From positions 521,001 to 585,000 of the forward strand of contig JAQJVL010000277.1 of the NCBI GenBank assembly GCA_035578905.1: a DNA stretch of 64,000 nt. The letters are read 5' to 3'. This DNA comes from Stictocephala bisonia. Lineage: Eukaryota; Arthropoda; Insecta; Hemiptera; Membracidae. The notes beneath the pieces were generated by a model. It was not told the DNA's origin. It ran no database searches and worked only from the letters and a program-made list of their open reading frames with translations. The position numbers and the translations under genes are program-made. Below, in pieces: positions 23,484 to 35,536 of the stretch (position 1 is the stretch's first letter; the number at the start of each line of letters is the position of its first letter).

Positions 23484-24612
23484 TCGACTATACCACTGTA
23501 CGTGTATGGGTGGGTGAGTGGGTCAATACTACTGTACGTGTATGGGTGGGCGAGTGGGTCGATACCACTGTACGTGTATGGGTGGGCGGGTGGGTCGATA
23601 CCACTGTACGTGTATGGGTGGGCGGGTGGGTCGATACCACTGTACGTGTATGGGTGGGCGGGTGGGTCGATACCACTGTGCGTGTATAGGTGGGCGGGTG
23701 GGTCGATACCACTGTACGTGTATAGGTGGGCGGGTGGGTCGATACCACTGTGTGTGTATAGGTGGGCGGGTGGGTCGATACCACTGTACGTGTATGGGTG
23801 GGCGGGTGGGTCGATACCACTGTACGTGTATGGGTGGGCGGGTGGGTCGATACCACTGTACGTGTATGGGTGGGCGGGTGGGTCGATACCACTGTGCTTG
23901 TATAGGTGGGTGGGTGGGTCGATACCACTGTACGTGTATGGGTGGGCGGGTGGGTCGATACCACTGTACGTGTATGGGTGGGCGGGTGGGTCGATACCAC
24001 TGTACGTGTATGGGTGGGCGGGTGGGTCGATACCACTGTACGTGTATGGGTGGGCGGGTGGGTCGATACCACTGTACGTGTATGGGTGGGCGGGTGGGTC
24101 GATACCACTGTACGTGTATGGGTGGGCGGGTGGGTCGATACCACTGTACGTGTATGGGTGGGCGGGTGGGTCGATACCACTGTACGTGTATGGGTGGGCG
24201 GGTGGGTCGATACCACTGTACGTGTATGGGTGGGCGGGTGGGTCGATACCACTGTGCGTGTATAGGTGGGTGGGTGGGTCGATACCACTGTACGTGTATG
24301 GGTGGGCGGGTGGGTCGATACCACTGTACGTATATGGGTGGGCGAGTGGGTCGATATCACTGTGCGTGTATGGGTGGGCGGGTGGTCGATACCACTGTAC
24401 GTATATAGGTGGGCGGGTGGGTCGATACCACTGTGCGTGTATAGGTGGGCGGGTGGGTCGATACCACTGTGCGTGTATAGGTGGGCGGGTGGGTCGATAC
24501 CACTGTACGTGTATAGGTGGGCGGGTGGGTCGATACCACTGTACGTATATAGGTGGGCGGGTGGGTCGATACTATTTTACGTGTATTTAATACCACTGTA
24601 CGTATATGGGTG
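23484..24612 (+). repeat. Minisatellite, 36-bp period, main array, about 31 copies
   Basis: Units read ATACCACTGTACGTGTATGG then GTGGGCGGGTGGGTCG. Copies are very alike in the centre and more diverged at the edges. Frames are open on both strands through most of the array; I reject these as genes because the coding is a by-product of a 12-codon period. Confidence 0.95.
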
Positions 24613-25056
24613 GCGAGTGGATGTTATGTGTTTAGATTAGGTTTCGTGGTTTTTGAAAGTTTTAGAATGAGAAACAAAAAAAATGTTGTACCTCTTGTGA
24701 AGTGTATGTATTACGTCAGTACATGAGTATCCAGAGTGACATTGAAAGTTGTAGCTTATGAAGTCCCCAATATGATTTAACAAATTCAATTTGGTGTTTC
24801 ATTGATTTTGTACAAAATTTTTAGATAGAAAAACACTATAATAAAGCTACACATCACTAGGTTGAATAATTAAAAATATGTAGACTTAATATCTAAAATA
24901 AAAATATGTCTAAATCTAAACCATTTAATTTGTTATTCTATCACATACATGTATTTAAATGTAAATCATACGTATATTTCTTGTTTATTCATTTCATGGG
25001 GTAGATTGATGATGATTTTTAGAAATTATAGCGATATATATATATATAATTTCGCT
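24613..25056. other. AT-rich spacer
   Basis: No gene. AAGCTACACATCACTA near 24,844-24,860 is a partial copy of the inverted-repeat arm of the next element. Confidence 0.45.
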
Positions 25057-25773
25057 ACTACTACTACTATTAAGCTATACATCACTAAATTAAATACAAT
25101 TTTATATATATATATATATATTGACCGAGCCTCCTATTCATTAGTAAGACGCCGACCACGTCAGACATGATCAAGGGAAGGCGGCGGTCGCTTTCTTATG
25201 GCTGCAACGAACGCCTCGGGGGCAGTTACAGGTAGATATATACTGTATACATTGTTACTTACTATGGCCAACTGTTCCTCAGAAAAAGCTGTTTATTAAT
25301 AGCCCAATAGCCAGGGCAACTAGTGGACCTACAGCTTTACGTGGAATCTGAACCACGTAGTGTTGGTCTGATTTTCAGCTTACTGACAAGCCTGACACTC
25401 AGTTCTCTTTCACTACACAACAACTGAACCCTGACTATCATTCAACATGGACGCCCCAGACTTCTTCAGTAGTGTACACGCTGATGGCAACCGTTGAGCG
25501 TGTACGATCAGCCCACCCGCCCAACCTTACACGTACAGTGGTAATGACCAACCCACCTACCCATACACGTACAGTGGTATTGACCCATCTGTCCACCCTT
25601 ACACGTACAGTGGTAATGACCCACCTGCCTACCCTTACACGTACAGTGGTATTGACCCACCTGCCCACCCTTACACGTACAGTGGTATTGACCCACCTGC
25701 CCACCCTTACACGTACAGTGGTATATATAAAATTGTATTTAATTTAGTGATGTGTAGCTAAATTGTAGTAGTT
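25057..25773. mobile_element. Small inverted-repeat element carrying a 36-bp repeat block
   Basis: The left end (25,057-25,108) contains CATCACTAAATTAAATACAA, and its reverse complement lies at the right end (25,722-25,773), an inverted repeat of about 45-50 bp with few mismatches. Between them are a TA run, a GC-raised stretch (25,125-25,500) and about six copies of the 36-bp minisatellite. No transposase. The shape fits a MITE-like element with an internal tandem array. Target duplications are not clear. Confidence 0.55.
25505..25725 (-). repeat. 36-bp minisatellite block inside the inverted-repeat element
   Basis: About six copies with CACGTACAGTGGTATTGACC, the reverse complement of the main array at 23.5-24.6 kb. 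Confidence 0.9.
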
Positions 25774-26267
25774 TTATATGTATGATTGAGTTATTAAACG
25801 CTTTGGTTGAGTTACTTTCTTTAACTTAGTAGCAACACATTTACAGCTTCCTCAAACATATTTACTGTATAAGGTTTAAGGATGCCTGATCACTCAGTTA
25901 GAACAAGGCTTTGATATAAACGATTTACAATAAATTAAGATTCCAGGACGCGAATCAGGTCCATGACATAAAGCCACGTTAGGATTAATGACATTTATCG
26001 TCATACAATTAACTACCATCAAACTTCATACCAAGTTTAAACAACTTCAAATTTATAAACGACATTAGAGCCGCATATCCGCCATGTACAAACAGCTATT
26101 TCCACTTTACCGATCCTACAGAGACTGACTATTCGCAAAAGTTTAGGGTTTGCAAAACTCTATTAACTGTAACGCCAAAAATATACAAAGTATGTTAAAT
26201 TAATTAAAATTGGTGCTGAAGGATAAGGTAAAAAATCTTTGAAATAACAACTTCAACAGAATATACA
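25774..26267. other. AT-rich spacer
   Basis: No gene or repeat seen. Confidence 0.45.
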
Positions 26268-26747
26268 GGGTGTCCCAAAATTAAGGACCAAACTTCACCA
26301 AATGCTTTAGGAGGTGAAACTGAATGGAAAATGTTCTGACTTTGTTAGAAATGGAATGGACCGAATGGAAAATGTGTAGTTCCTTCGTTCACCTTAGATC
26401 GGCCATTTTGTTTTTTATATAAAATTATTTTTATTTTCAACACAGGTTTATCGATTTCATTGAAACTAAGCATAATTGTCACCAATATAAACATAAGTTT
26501 TGTACAAAATAATTTTCAAGATCTAATATTTATTTTCAAAACGGCGGCCATTTGAAATATTTAAACAAAAATAACTTTAAACCAACGATTTTATCAAATT
26601 ATGTTTAGATTTCTTTATTGTTAAAAATCATATAAAAAATCCAACAACGCCAAGTTTTTAACAATCGGTTCATAATTGAGTAATCGAAGTTTTTGTATGT
26701 GCCCAAATATGCAGATAATGCAACCACCCTCTCCACTGTCCGAATCC

Positions 26748-26860
26748 GCGACACAGGAGCGCCTCTTACCTGGCTAAGGGGTTGTCATAAATAATTTTCG
26801 CTAGGGGTGCGACTCAGGAGCGCCTCCGAAAAGGGGTGGAGAGGCGCTCCTGTGTCGCAC
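26748..26860. repeat. Left hairpin module set of the fold-back element
   Basis: GCGACACAGGAGCGCCTC at 26,748-26,765; a second copy GTGCGACTCAGGAGCGCCTC at 26,807-26,826; and its inverted copy at 26,841-26,860. The last two form a hairpin with an 18-of-20 arm and a 14-base loop. Confidence 0.85.
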
Positions 26861-27717
26861 CTAAAACTACCTGTCCTCGGCACTCTACCTGCTTCCTACC
26901 TGCTATCAAGCTCAGCTCACGGGGCTTTCTATCATACTGACTTTGTTAAGTGCACTGCATATTTTGTAGGAGTATGTGTAACATTGATTCTGTAGGGGTT
27001 ATCCTAAAAGACTAATCAAAACTATTAATCACGTTTCTTAATCATATTTCATTTTATTTTAATTAAACTTGCAATAGTGGTTAAACTATTGCAGCCTTTT
27101 TTTAAAACAAGTTTATAATCGTACAGATAGAAAACATCTACCCTTGTTCATGCACACTATCTACCTTGGTCTTCGGAGGTGGGCCACATCATGTTTACCA
27201 TATCAACTCCCGAGGACTAAAATAATGATGTATTTATAGTCATCTTTAAAAAAAAAAACTATAAACTTTATACTTTTTAGTTTTATGTAAAAGGAACACG
27301 TAGACACTCTTCATGTGATCATGACTTGCCCCTTTCACCCATGAGTATTAATTATAAAATACTAGCTGAACCCGGCGGACGTTGTCTCGCCTTTCATTTT
27401 CATAAAAAGTAAAGATGATCTTACGTCTTATACAATAACGTTTTCTATTACTTAGAAGCGTGTCAATGAATCGGACTACAACAGCTTATTTCAATGTAGT
27501 TTATATTTACAATTTCAATACCTGAAGCTTTTTTATTTCTAAAGTAATTTGAAGTGTAAAATGTTTTAACAAACCCGGATCTTATGTAAATACTGTAACA
27601 TGTATGCTTATTTTAATAAATATATGTCTATTGCTTTCAATTTAAACACACTCTCACCATAGATATCAAGACCCTTTGAACCCTTGTCAAAACCCTTGTC
27701 ACATTGGACCCGCGAGG

Positions 27718-27819
27718 GTGCGACAGTGGAGCGCCTCAATGTCAGGCGCTCCACTGTCGCAGTTGTGCTATTTCTTGGCTGACAGTTTTATTAGTTTTTG
27801 CCAGGCGCTCCACTGTCGC
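27718..27819. repeat. Right hairpin module set of the fold-back element
   Basis: GCGACAGTGGAGCGCCT at 27,720-27,736 and its perfect inverted copy at 27,744-27,760 (17-base arm, 7-base loop), plus a further inverted copy at 27,803-27,819. The order is the mirror image of the left set. Confidence 0.87.
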
Positions 27820-28222
27820 TCTTCCCCACTGTCCAGGCGGACAAAAACTTCGATTGCTCAGTTATTTATGAACCGATTTTTAAAAACCTGGTATTGTTGG
27901 ATTTTTATACAATTTTCAACAGCAAAGTAATATAAACATATTTTGATAAAATCTTTGGTTTTCAAGTTATTTTTGCTGTCAAGTATTTCAAATGGCCACC
28001 ATTTTGTAAATGCACATTAGATCTTGGAAACAATTTTGCTAAGTTTCAACGAAATGGTTAAATTCGTATTGAAAATAAAAATGATATTATGTACAAAATA
28101 AAATGGCCGATGCAAGGTGAACGACGCAAGATAGGACCATACGTTTTATGAAATGTTCCATTCAGTTTGACCTCCTAAACCATTCCGTGAAGTTTTGTCC
28201 TGTAATTTTGGGACACACTGAA

Positions 28223-30626
28223 TGAGACCGTACATTCAGTTGAACGGTCTCATTCAGTTTGAAACTTACATGTAATGGAACTAGTTAGTGAGGTCTGCTA
28301 TTACAGCTGATTTCATCTGCTTTACTGTTATATGAGACTACACTGGCACTTCACTACTGGACCCAAAAACAGCTGATATATGACACAAAATTTATTATCG
28401 GATGAGAAATATATTTGCTTATAAAATCAATTGTTCATTGCATAAAAGTTTGATCCGTTCGAAAATAAATACCCTAATGTCCCGCATTCACAACAAAATT
28501 TCCAACGAAGAGCACCAAACCTCTTGGGAATTGGCTACCGATTTCCACGCCCTTCCCAAACAGTGGCACAAGTAATAATTCATAGTTGGACTTTTCACAA
28601 TCATGTGACAAGAGTGGTAGCAGTTATGAATACAGAAGCAAGGACAACTCTGGCCGCAGGATGACAAATGTCCATCGTCTTTGTACTCAAAGACAAGGCG
28701 GGCCCAGTGAGTCAAAGGGTGTTAAACAAAGACATTCCCAACCATTCTGCGAACCGCAGTTATGATTTACAAAGGTTCACATAGAAACAAACATGTGGCC
28801 GATATATGCAGCAGCATGCTCTGTCTCGGGCGTTTTCATGTGCAAGACACGTGTCTTCTCAAAGGGTCAAAATCACGTCTTAATTTTAGAAGAAACTTCA
28901 TACAATTCTTAAAGCTGTTCCGATTATTTATCGGAACAGTAAATCGTATCATTTTCTACCTCTAGATCAGTTGCGCTCAGAAAAGTACACTTACAAACAA
29001 ATCAGAGGAAAATAGATTGTATTCGACACATCACAAATCTACCCAAGTTCACAAATTCCATTTGAATATTTAGCAAACCAGAATAAATCTTACGATCAAA
29101 CTCCCAAAATACTACCAACCTTTAAAATTTATCGCGTGATAATAAATCTCAGATATTAATAAGATGTCTGTAATAAACTATAGTGTTGGAATATTTGACT
29201 GTTGTCCCGATCTACAAGACAAAAACGACTACGGATTGCTATGAGCATGATAGATAACTTTATATAATATCTTATACACAATAAAGACAACGTTCCTTGG
29301 AAAGTGATATATGTGAACAGCCTAATGACAAAGGAGCAGCCATGAAACCATAGGCAAACATATGTTTTGTCAAGTAAACAACTTTATGTGCATTGTTTAT
29401 GTAAGCTTTAAAGTGATCTTAAGTTACTTAATCATACAAGGGAATTCGACAACCACAGATTTAAAAAAATGTTACAGTTAACATAATAGTTCGAGTTAAT
29501 TGTCAATATGTTCCCTCGGAAATGGTAAAATAGTATTGCAGGTTTTAGAAGAAACTCAATATTAAGAAGGAATCACTCTAATGTTTTAATAATCTAAAAC
29601 ACTTTATGAAACTCTCCTGAATTAAATTAACTCGAACAGCTTTAATTGAAACATGCAAAGCCTTAATCTAAGGAGCTTTAAACAGTTTTAATTAATCTAA
29701 ATACACAGATATTTAAGAATTTAATTTATTTGGAGCTTTTTCTCCCTTCTATCACAATGTAGTGCTCGGAGTACATCATCACGGTCTATGATTCCGTCAT
29801 GTAAGGCCTGTTTTCAAGAAATTCCCTCCTTCGTAACGTTAACAATAGAAAACTCGTCTGACCATCACTTTTTGTGTTTTGAAGTATTGTTTTTGTTTTA
29901 GCTATTCTGTTGCACTGTTAAGCTTGCCTATTTTTTCGTAGGCCAATTAATATGGCCCAGTCATTATTAGGAGTTAAGTTTTACTTGTAGTATATATCAT
30001 TTCATTGATACATTTTAGTAACCCAGTACCTGGTTTGAAACTATGTAATCTAGAACTTTGTCCAAAATTTATCATGTTCCCCAATTATCTTAATTCGTCA
30101 TATATAGTTTTTCTTGAAAGATTGATGTCTTCCCTAATAGTTTCATATGTCTCCAAACTGGATGATTCCATTGCGAACAGTATGTTATCAAAGTATATTA
30201 TAACACCTTTGATGCTACTAAACATGTGGAAGCCCTACAAATGAAATAAGAAAAATTGAAGTACAAACCATGCACTCGAACTACGTTGTCAAATTGAGTA
30301 CTAAACATGCTTAAATTAAGAGTGTTCATCCAGGTGCTAGTTGAGCGCTCCAAGTGATTTAGTTCTAGAGTTTCTATTGAATATAATGTTGATATTGTCC
30401 AATCACATGTTTCGATACAATCATTTTACTATCTTTCAATGTTGTTATATGGATAAATATGAATAAAACAGGACTTTAGATATTCCATAAATAATGTAAT
30501 GTAAACTAATATTTTACTCTTACATAAATATAAATGTATATGAATAAAGAAGAAACCTGTTTACATATGCGTTGAAAACAACGATTAATTAATCTGGGAT
30601 AAATGTTTCAAAACATGATACAGAAC
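28223..30626. other. Unique AT-rich sequence with one small element relic
   Basis: No host gene seen. About 28,490-28,740 is GC-raised, with a 75-codon minus-strand Cys-rich ORF that I do not recognise. About 29,790-29,915 is listed separately. Confidence 0.45.
29790..29915 (+). pseudogene. Small non-LTR endonuclease fragment
   Basis: A plus-strand stretch reading TIENSSDHHFLCFEVLF matches the SDHH block that closes the endonuclease domain of non-LTR elements. Only about 40 codons are recognisable, so it is a short relic and the assignment is tentative. The 79-codon ORF at 30,005-30,244 just beyond is unrecognised. Confidence 0.35.
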
Positions 30627-33533
30627 CCATCAGGTTGGTCAGGGCGTCCTAACCCGGCGTGAACTATACCACATTCAGTAATAAGCACTCATCAGGTTGA
30701 TCAGGACATCCTAAAGATAGATAATGCCCCATACGGCGTGAACTATACCACATTCAGTAATAAGAACTCATCAGGTTGGTCAGGGCATCCTCAAGATAGA
30801 TAGTGCCCCACCCGGCGTGAACTATACCACATTCAGTAATAAGCACTCATCAGGTTGATCAGGACATCCTAAATATAGATAATGCCCCACACGGCGTGAA
30901 CTATACCACATTCAGTAATAAAAACTCATCAGGTTGGTCAGAACATCTTCATGATAGATAATGCCCCACCCGGTATGAACTATACCACATTCAGTAATAA
31001 GAACTCATCTGGTTGGTCAGGGCATCCTCACGATAGATAGTGTCCCACCCGGCGTTAACTATACCACATTCAGTAATAAGCACTCATCAGGTTGGTCAGG
31101 GCATCCTCAAGATAGATAGTGCCCAACACGGCGTAAACTATACCACATTCAGTAATAAGAACTCATCAGGTTGGTCAGGGCATCCTCAAGATAGATAGTG
31201 CCCCACCCGGCGTGAACTATACCACATTCAGTAATAAGAACTCATCAGGTTGGTCAGGGCATCCTCAAGATAGATAATGCCCCATCCGGCGTTAACTATA
31301 CCACATTCAGTAATAAGAACTTGTCAGGTTGGTCAGGGCATCCTCAAGATAGATAATGCCCCACCCGGCGTTAACTATACCACATTCAGTAATAAGAACT
31401 CATCAGGTTGGTCAGGGCATCCTCAAGATAGATAGTGCCTCACCCGGCGTTAACTATAGCATATTCAGTAATAAGAACTCACGAGGTTGGTCAGGGCATC
31501 CTCAAGATAGATAATGCCCCACCCGGCGTGAACTATACCACATTCAGTAATAAGCACTCATCAGGTTGATCAGGGCATCTTCAAGATAGATAATGCCCCA
31601 CACGGCGTGAACTATACCACATTCAGTAATTAGAACTCATCAGGTTGGTCAGGGCATCCTCAAGATAGATAGTGCCCCACCCGGCGTGAACTATACCACA
31701 TTCAGTAATAAGAACTCATCAGGTTAGTCAGGGCATCCTCAAGATAGATAGTGCCCCAGACGGGGTGAACTATACCACATTCAGTAATAAGAGCTCATCA
31801 GGTTGGTCAGGGCATCCTCAAGATAGATAGTGCCCATCACGGCGTGATCTATACCACATTCAGTAATAAGCACTCATCAGGTTGATCAGGGCATCCTCAA
31901 GATAGATAGTGCCCCACACGGCGTGAACTATACCACATTCAGTAATAAGAACTCATCAGGTTAGTCAGGGCATCCTCAAGATAGATAGTGCCCCACCCGG
32001 GGTGAACTATACCACATTCAGTAATAAGAACTCATCAGGTTAGTCAGGGCATCCTCAAGATAGATAGTGCCCCACACGGCGTGAAATATACCACATTCAG
32101 TAATAAGCACTCATCAGGTTGGTCAGGGCATCCTCAAGATAGATAGTGCCCCACACGGCGTGAACTATACCACATTCAGTAATAAGAACTCATCAGGTTG
32201 GTCAGGGCATCCTCAAGATAGATAGTGCCCCACCCGGCGTTAACTATACCACATTCAGTAATAAGAACTCATCAGGTTGGTCAGGGCATCCTCAAGATAG
32301 ATAGTGCCCCACCCGGCGTTAACTATACCACATTCAGTAATAAGAACTCATCAGGTTGGTCAGGGCATCCTCAAGATAGATAGTGCCCCACCCGGCGTTA
32401 ACTATACCACATTCAGTAATAAGCACTCATCAGGTTGGTCAGGGCATCCTCAAGATAGATAGTGCCCCACCCGGCGTTAACTATACCACATTCAGTAATA
32501 AGAACTTGTCAGGTTGGTCAGGGCATCCTCAAGATAGATAGTGCCTCACCCGGCGTGAACTATATCACATTCAGTAATAAGAACTCATCAGGTTGGTCAG
32601 GGCATCCTCAAGATAGATAGTGCTCCACATGGCGTGAACTATACCACATTCAGTAATAAGCACTCAGTAGGTTGATCAGGGCATCCTCAAGATAGATAAT
32701 GGCCCACACGGCGTGAACTATACCACATTCAGTAATTAGAACTCATCAGGTTGGTCAGGGCATCCTCAAGATAGATAGTGCCCCACACGGGGTGAACTAT
32801 ACCACATTCAGTAATAAAAACTCATCAGGTTGGTCAGGGCATCCTCAAGATAGATAGTGCCCCACCCGGCGTTAACTATACCACATTCAGTAATAAGAAC
32901 TCAGTAGGTTGATCAGGGCATCCTCAAGATAGATAATGCCCCACACGGCGTGAACTATACCACATTCAGTAATAAGCACTCATCAGGTTGATCAGGGCAT
33001 CCTCAAGATAGATAGTGCCCCACACGGCGTGAACTATACCACATTCAGTAATAAGAACTCATCAGGTTGGTCAGGGCATCCTCAAGATAGATAGTGCCCC
33101 ACCCGGCTTTAACTATACCACATTCAGTAATAAGAACTCATCAGGTTGGTCAGGGCATCCTCAAGATAGATAGTGCCCCACCCGGCGTTAACTATACCAC
33201 ATTCAGTAATAAGAACTCATCAGGTTGGTCAGGGCATCCTCAAGATAGATAGTGCCCCACCCGGCTTTAACTATACCACATTCAGTAATAAGAACTCATC
33301 AGCTTGGTCAGGGCATCCTCAAGATAGATAGTGCCCCACCCGGCGTTAACTATACCACATTCAGTAATAAGAACTCATCAGGTTGGTCAGGGCATCCTCA
33401 AGATAGATAGTGCCCCACCCGGCTTTAACTATACCACATTCAGTAATAAGAACTCATCAGGTTGGTCAGGGCATCCTCAAGATAGATAGTGCCCCACACG
33501 GGGTGAACTATAGCACATTCAGTAATAAGAACA
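30627..33533. repeat. Tandem repeat, 79-bp period, about 37 copies
   Basis: Units contain CATCAGGTTGGTCAGGGCAT, CCTCAAGATAGATAGTGCCC and ACTATACCACATTCAGTAAT. Variants recur in patterns (CCCGGCGTTAAC versus CACGGCGTGAAC; AAGAACTC versus AAGCACTC). The first copies carry a deletion and more changes than the middle. Confidence 0.96.
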
Positions 33534-34127
33534 GTGGCATTGGTTCACTTCTTTATATATATATATTATTTGACTGTATGTATAGGTATAAATAACTTAA
33601 CGGTATGTCGCACATCTCACACTCATCTACAACCAAGTTGAGTGTACAAATATAAACTCAACATTTGTGTATGTGTCAATTATTTATTTACATATGTCAA
33701 GTATTTTGTTTTACTTTATTCTACATTGGTTAGTACTTTCTATCCACTATAATTCTCAAAATGTGAGTAAAATATATCACCCGGTTTATTAATGTGTTAT
33801 GTATCTAGAAAGGCCAAATCAGGCACTTTAGATAGCCATGTCTGTCTATTCTTTAATTCTTTTTTTTTTTAATTGTTCGCTCAACAAATTTACTACTGAT
33901 AAGAAGACTAAAATTTTTATTCAAACACATTTAACAATACTTTTTATCGAACGCCTTCAGGGGATCTTGTGAAGACTATGTTTAAAGCCAAACATACAGA
34001 AGTACGTCTTAAATCACAGGAGACATGTATGTAACTTAGTCGTAAATCACAAGAGACATGTCTGTAACTTAGTCGTAAATCAGATACTTGATGATTTCTT
34101 TGCAGTCGATAAAGTCTTTTGGGTGAG
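33534..34127. other. AT-rich spacer with a short tandem repeat
   Basis: TA run near 33,551-33,567. At 34,012-34,085 there are two and a bit copies of a 33-bp unit with GAGACATGTATGTAACTTAG. Confidence 0.5.
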
Positions 34128-34141
34128 CCGGTAGCCGGGTG

Positions 34142-35536
34142 TCTTCCGTTGAGCGGCTAGTTCGTCGAGCGGTCACATTCTCATTATCAAGGGCGAGGGG
34201 CTTGACAGGTATGAGCCGAGTTCATTGAGCGGTAAGGTTTTCTAGTTTGTGGTTATAAGCATAATTTAAGTTGATTACACCAATATTTGTATCAATAGGG
34301 ATATGCATAGCTTAAAAGTATTGATTATATTGTTAACAAACTATTTGGTAAAGTCTGGAAGAATTTATCTATACCAACAAAAGTGTTGTGCAGATCAGTT
34401 AGTCTATTTTTAATTGTTCTAATCCTTACCAAAGTGCTGAGGCTATCTAGATAGGGCATTAAAAACTGCATGCACCACCAAGATGTAAATTTAGAAACCA
34501 TAGTAAAATTACATAGACTACTCATTTTAATGTAAGTGTATTTAATATCTCATATTTTATAACTTCAATATTTTATACTGCAAAGCTATAAACAATCAGG
34601 ATGTTTGTTCAAAACCAATGTGTTCAGAGCCACTTGTTTATTAGAGAATTTGTGAATAGTATTTATGTATGTTACTGTTAATATATGAAGGTAAGCTCAT
34701 GACTTACTTCCCCTGTCGTCATGCGCGCTCTGTTCACGGTTGTTATGGTTAGATTACCACAGGAATTGCGTTTAACAGTTATATTAGATACACACAGTCT
34801 ACTAATTTTGTCAGGAATTAGTCTATAGCTTACCTGTCATCACAACCATGCAGAGCAATGAATATTTAAATGATAATGCACGATTTGAACATAATAACAT
34901 TATTAAAGACTGGGGGACACCCCTGCAATTTTTAAATCAGTTATCAGTTAACCACATTAGAGTAAACATCAACCGGATTCGACACGTCACGTGTAAATAT
35001 CAGACAATGGTGTCGATTGATACTATGTATTTAAGGGTAGTTTTTTATAACGTAACAGAGCGATTGGTTTCTTATAAGGAAATGTCATTTTTAATTACAA
35101 CGTAATAAAAATCATTTTTATTAACATTTAACCAGATAAATATTAGAGTATTTTTACTATAGTTTCACTGTCCTAAGCTTACGTGTTGGCAGCCCATAAA
35201 GTTTGTAATGCCCTATCTAGATAGCCTCAGCACTTTGGTAAGGATTAAATTAAAAATAGACTAACTTATCTGCACAACACTTTTGTTAGTACATATAAAT
35301 TCTTCCAGACTTTACCACATATTTCGTTAAGAATATAGTCATAATCTTCAACTATGTAGATTACTATTGATACAAGTATTAGTGTAATCAACTTATATTA
35401 TGCATCTAACCCCAAACTAGAAAACCTTGCCACTCAACGAACTCGGCTCATATGTCAACCCCCCTGATCCTTGTAATGAGAATGTGGCCGCTCGACGAAC
35501 TAGCCGTTCAACAAACTGGCCGCTCAACGGAGGTAA
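34142..35536. mobile_element. Fold-back element with about 345-bp inverted arms
   Basis: The left arm (about 34,142-34,472) and right arm (about 35,199-35,536) are inverted copies at high identity: GGTAAAGTCTGGAAGAATTT at about 34,350 pairs with its complement at about 35,300, and GCCTCAGCACTTTGGTAAGG occurs on opposite strands. Subterminal repeats of the type TTGAGCGGCTAGTTCGTCGA lie at both ends, with one extra unit on the right. The 720-bp centre holds an 85-codon plus-strand ORF (34,848-35,105) that I do not recognise and no transposase. Near-identical A-box-like sequences flank it: CCGGTAGCCGGGTG at 34,128 and CCGGTAGCCGAGTG at 35,537. Confidence 0.72.

Larger units (their letters stand above)
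26268..28222. mobile_element. Fold-back element with long inverted arms and GC-rich hairpins
   Basis: Left arm about 26,268-26,740 and right arm about 27,830-28,222 are inverted copies of each other: CAGGGTGTCCCAAAATTA at the left and the complement of GTGTGTCCCAAAATTACAGG at the right. Shared inner blocks include GGCCATTTTGTTTTTTATA versus GGCCATTTTATTTTGTACA and TCGGTTCATAA. Between arms and core lie GC-rich hairpins listed separately. The core (26,861-27,717) is AT-rich and non-coding, with a short AGCTGAACCCGGCGGACG motif near 27,364 of a type I recall as repeated in arthropod genomes. No transposase. Arms are roughly 75-80% alike by eye, so it is old. The left end is preceded by TA; the right end lacks a clear TA. 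Confidence 0.72.

Noticed and set aside
23481..24590. Very long overlapping ORFs (up to about 370 codons) on both strands
   Set aside because: They are produced by a 36-bp tandem repeat with no stop in several frames; there is no start context, unique domain or non-repeat coding flank.
28488..28715. 75-codon minus-strand Cys-rich ORF as a possible secreted peptide or exon
   Set aside because: No signal peptide at its Met, no splice-site support and no family recognised; composition alone is insufficient.
30627..33533. Regularly spaced repeats resembling a CRISPR array
   Set aside because: The whole 79-bp unit is repeated with no unique spacers, there are no cas genes and the DNA is animal-like. 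The same holds for the 61-bp array.
34848..35105. 85-codon ORF in the centre of the fold-back element as a transposase or cargo gene
   Set aside because: No recognisable motif, short, and composition no different from the surrounding DNA.
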